From positions 1 through 37,953 of the forward strand of contig NZ_BAEV01000030.1 of NCBI RefSeq assembly GCF_000246895.1: a stretch of DNA of 37,953 nucleotides, written 5' to 3'. Position numbers and translations under genes: made by a program. Under the pieces are notes generated by a model. That model was not told where the DNA came from. It made no database searches and saw only the letters and a list, made by a program, of their open reading frames with translations. Shown piece after piece: positions 35,775-37,953 of this stretch (positions within the stretch are counted from its first letter, which is position 1; each line of letters begins with the position of its first letter). This DNA is from Clostridium arbusti SL206. Lineage in GTDB: Bacteria; Bacillota; Clostridia; Clostridiales; Clostridiaceae.

Positions 35775-36623
35775 ATGGACACTATACTATCAATGAAAAA
35801 TATAAAAAAGTGCTTTAAAAATAAGATAGTTCTAAATGGATTAACTTTCGATGTAAGAAAGAATGAAATATTTGGTCTCTTAGGGCCCAGCGGTGCCGGA
35901 AAAACCACTACTATTAAAATATTAACCTCACAAATATTACCTACATCAGGAGATTCTGAAGTTTTAGATACCAATGTTTATTCCTTTAATAGAAACATTT
36001 TAAATAGAGTTGGTATTCTCACAGACAACAGTGGTGTGTATGAAAGGCTTACAGTTTGGGACAACCTAAAACTTTTTACAGATATAGCTGTTACAGACAA
36101 AACCAATATCGATATTATGTTAAAGAGAGTAGGACTTTTAGATAATAAAAAAACTGTAGTTAAAAAGCTTTCTAAAGGCATGAAACAAAGACTTATACTT
36201 TCGAGAGCCCTTATAAATGATCCTGAATTATTATTTTTAGATGAGCCAACTTCTTCTCTTGATCCTGCACTTTCAGCAGAAATCCATAAATTATTGAAGG
36301 AATTGAATATACAAGGAACCACTATATTTTTAACCACCCATGATATGGTAGAGGCAGATAAGCTTTGTGACAGAATAGGATTCTTAAACGAAGGTAAAAT
36401 AGTTGAACTGGATACCCCTGAAAACTTAAAACTGAAATATGCTAAACGTGTTATAACAGTTAAGCTAAAAGGTAGAAGTGAAAAAATATCTGTAGGTATA
36501 AATGCAGAAAGTGCTGAAAAAATACGTTCCTGGATAGCAACAGAAGCTTTGGAATCTATCCATTCCTATGAGCCAACTATAGAAGAAATATTTTTAAAAG
36601 TAACTGGGAGGGACTTAATATGA
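35775..36623 (+). CDS. ABC transporter ATP-binding protein
   Basis: A 282-residue ATPase with Walker A GPSGAGKTT, signature LSKGMKQRL, Walker B LLFLDEP, D-loop SSLDP and switch His in TTHDM. The C-terminal 70 residues form an extra domain typical of drug or peptide exporters of the ABC-2 type. The ATG follows GAAAGGGGC. The stop overlaps the next start (ATGA), so it is coupled to the permease. It is probably the active ATPase partner of both permeases and perhaps of the degenerate one. Confidence 0.9.
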   Translation: MDTILSMKNIKKCFKNKIVLNGLTFDVRKNEIFGLLGPSGAGKTTTIKILTSQILPTSGDSEVLDTNVYSFNRNILNRVGILTDNSGVYERLTVWDNLKLFTDIAVTDKTNIDIMLKRVGLLDNKKTVVKKLSKGMKQRLILSRALINDPELLFLDEPTSSLDPALSAEIHKLLKELNIQGTTIFLTTHDMVEADKLCDRIGFLNEGKIVELDTPENLKLKYAKRVITVKLKGRSEKISVGINAESAEKIRSWIATEALESIHSYEPTIEEIFLKVTGRDLI

Positions 36624-37330
36624 ATTTTTCAATTATGAGGGTAAAAGCTTTGTTTATGAAGGAGTTAAAGGATTATTACAGAAATCCTAATGTTTTAATT
36701 ACATTTTTAGCTCCTGTTATATTTATATGTTTGTTAGGATTTATTCCCCATAAAAGTGCTAATTTAAGTATGTTCCTTTTTAATCTTTCTTTAAATTATG
36801 GCATAGGATTTATCTGTTTACCTTCTATAGCCATGTTAATTGCTGAAGAAAAAGAAAAAAATACTTTAGATGTACTTACACTTTCTTCAGTGACTTCTAT
36901 TGAATTTCTAATCAGCAAAATATTATTGCCTTTTTCACTCTCTCTATTAGCGCTATTAATTTCCTTTATATCATTTAAAATTAATATAAAATATTTACCT
37001 GAATTTTTTATTATAGAATTAATGTGTATTATTAGTGTTATTATTATTGGTGCAACTATAGGTATGCTTTGTGATAATCTAACAAGTTCAAGTATGATTT
37101 CCATAATAGTCTTAATATTTATAATGGCTATACCTAGCTTTTCTAATGCTAATCGTATATTTAACACTGCTGCAAATTTCCTTGGAAGTTACCATTCAAA
37201 TCTAATAATTAAAAATATTACTAATGGATATTCTATATTCTATTCCAAATATAGCTTATTTATAGTATTTATATGGATAATTATACCGATATTTATATTC
37301 ATATTATCTTACAATAAAAGACAATTATAG
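36620..37330 (+). CDS. ABC-2 type permease
   Basis: A 236-residue membrane protein with an N-terminal ELKDYYRNP motif and about six hydrophobic helices; EEKEKNTLDVLTLSSV in the middle is the family signature loop (coupling segment) of ABC-2 permeases. Its start overlaps the stop of the ATPase gene by 4 bases. The neighbouring gene is a paralogue. Confidence 0.85.
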   Translation: MNFSIMRVKALFMKELKDYYRNPNVLITFLAPVIFICLLGFIPHKSANLSMFLFNLSLNYGIGFICLPSIAMLIAEEKEKNTLDVLTLSSVTSIEFLISKILLPFSLSLLALLISFISFKINIKYLPEFFIIELMCIISVIIIGATIGMLCDNLTSSSMISIIVLIFIMAIPSFSNANRIFNTAANFLGSYHSNLIIKNITNGYSIFYSKYSLFIVFIWIIIPIFIFILSYNKRQL

Positions 37331-37357
37331 CAATTCACACTATTAGGAGGCTTTACA

Positions 37358-37891
37358 ATGAATTTTTCAATTAGAAAGACTAGAGCTATATTTATAAAAG
37401 AATTAAAAGAATATTATAGAAATCCTTATATAATATTTGTATTATTGCTACCATTAGTTTTTTCTTTATTTTACTCAAATTTATTTCGAGATACTAAAAT
37501 TTTTATTCCTGTAATGAACTTCTGTATTAATCTTAGCATTGTATTATTAGGAATACAGCTACCATCTTATTTCATTTTGGAAGAAAAAGAAAAGAAGACA
37601 TTAGACGTTCTTATACTTTCTTCTGTAAATGCTCTTGAATTTATTACTGGAAAATTATTGCCTATAATTATAGTATCCATAATATCAAATATGATTGTCC
37701 TTTTTTTATTTAATACTAATTTTGAATGCATCATATCTCTTATAATTATAACAACTGTAAATTCACTTATCATGATTGTATTTAGTACTATAATTGCATT
37801 AATAAGTACTAATCAAATGCATGGTCAATTATATTTAATATTATTCATTATTATCTTTTTTCATATTACCTTCTTCTATTTTACTCTTTAA
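37358..37891 (+). CDS. ABC-2 type permease, paralogue, shorter at the C-terminus
   Basis: A 177-residue membrane protein paralogous to the previous gene: both start MNFSI, share KELK(D/E)YYRNP and EEKEK(N/K)TLDVL(T/I)LSSV, and are membrane-spanning throughout. This copy ends about 60 residues earlier. AGGAGG precedes the ATG. A tandem duplication gave a heterodimer pair. The frame closes with two consecutive TAA stops; no frameshift continuation was seen, but the window ends 60 bases later. Confidence 0.75.
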   Translation: MNFSIRKTRAIFIKELKEYYRNPYIIFVLLLPLVFSLFYSNLFRDTKIFIPVMNFCINLSIVLLGIQLPSYFILEEKEKKTLDVLILSSVNALEFITGKLLPIIIVSIISNMIVLFLFNTNFECIISLIIITTVNSLIMIVFSTIIALISTNQMHGQLYLILFIIIFFHITFFYFTL

Positions 37892-37953
37892 TAACATTTC
37901 AATTCAATAATCTTAATTTTTAAACACTATTTTTAGTCATATTAGGAATCTCT

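Noticed and set aside
35666-35818. Small plus-strand frame (about 50 codons) between the ABC-LytTR gene and the ATPase gene, possibly a remnant membrane protein
   Set aside because: It has no ribosome site, overlaps the start of the following gene in another frame and shows no motif. The upstream open frame is hydrophobic but lacks a start codon.
35978-36337. Minus-strand frame opposite the ABC ATPase
   Set aside because: Shadow of a gene that has every ABC catalytic motif.

Overview
The window is very AT-rich and reads as chromosomal DNA of an anaerobic, low-G+C Firmicute, most likely Clostridium sensu stricto. The reasons are the ileS-ccpA neighbourhood, an oxygen-sensitive class III ribonucleotide reductase (nrdD-nrdG), the tatD-yabE-rnmV-ksgA order shared with Bacillus, T-box leaders on aminoacyl-tRNA synthetase operons, strong AGGAGG-type ribosome sites, and an archaeal-type AspRS paired with GatCAB. 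No rRNA, tRNA, CRISPR array or intact transposase gene was seen.

Layout: 1-1000 holds the right end of a short repeat and a CPBP membrane protease gene. 1066-6600 (minus strand) carries a MobB-like GTPase, ccpA and a eukaryote-like ileS with promoter, T-box leader and terminator. 6617-9732 has a second CPBP protease gene, divergent from a two-gene unit (MBL-fold hydrolase, pyruvyl-transferase-like protein with a coiled-coil tail), followed by a set of RNA-like hairpins. 10075-12940 is nrdD-nrdG with a promoter and NrdR-like box. 13156-15444 is an ABC exporter pair. 16014-21316 is the transamidation operon aspS-gatC-gatA-gatB under one T-box. 21431-23869 encodes a sugar nucleotidyltransferase fused to a phosphomannomutase domain that has lost its catalytic motifs. 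24185-29151 carries ferredoxin, Mrp/ApbC, a lipoprotein, a membrane-anchored protein and a protein with a long (Asp-Asn-Lys)n tract. 29448-34219 is ksgA, rnmV, yabE, tatD and a ferredoxin-like DUF362 protein. 34546 to the end (plus strand) is an ABC module whose first gene fuses a degenerate ABC ATPase domain to a LytTR DNA-binding domain.

Two things stand out. First, a family of small mobile-looking repeats (157-158 bp full forms and 68 bp short forms), each flanked by a 3-bp TAA or TTA duplication, sits inside operons (nrdD/nrdG, gatC/gatA). One copy lies inside Stem I of the aspS-gatCAB T-box; removing it in silico restores normal T-box spacing. The specifier of that T-box reads AAC (Asn), overlapping a GAA (Glu) triplet, which fits an operon that makes Asn-tRNA(Asn), and possibly Gln-tRNA(Gln), by transamidation. 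Second, the ABC/LytTR fusion looks like a transporter operon whose regulator is a dead ABC subunit carrying its own DNA-binding domain.

Starts were moved from the longest reading frame wherever a Shine-Dalgarno sequence favoured an internal codon. Functions are from motif recognition only; no database search was run.
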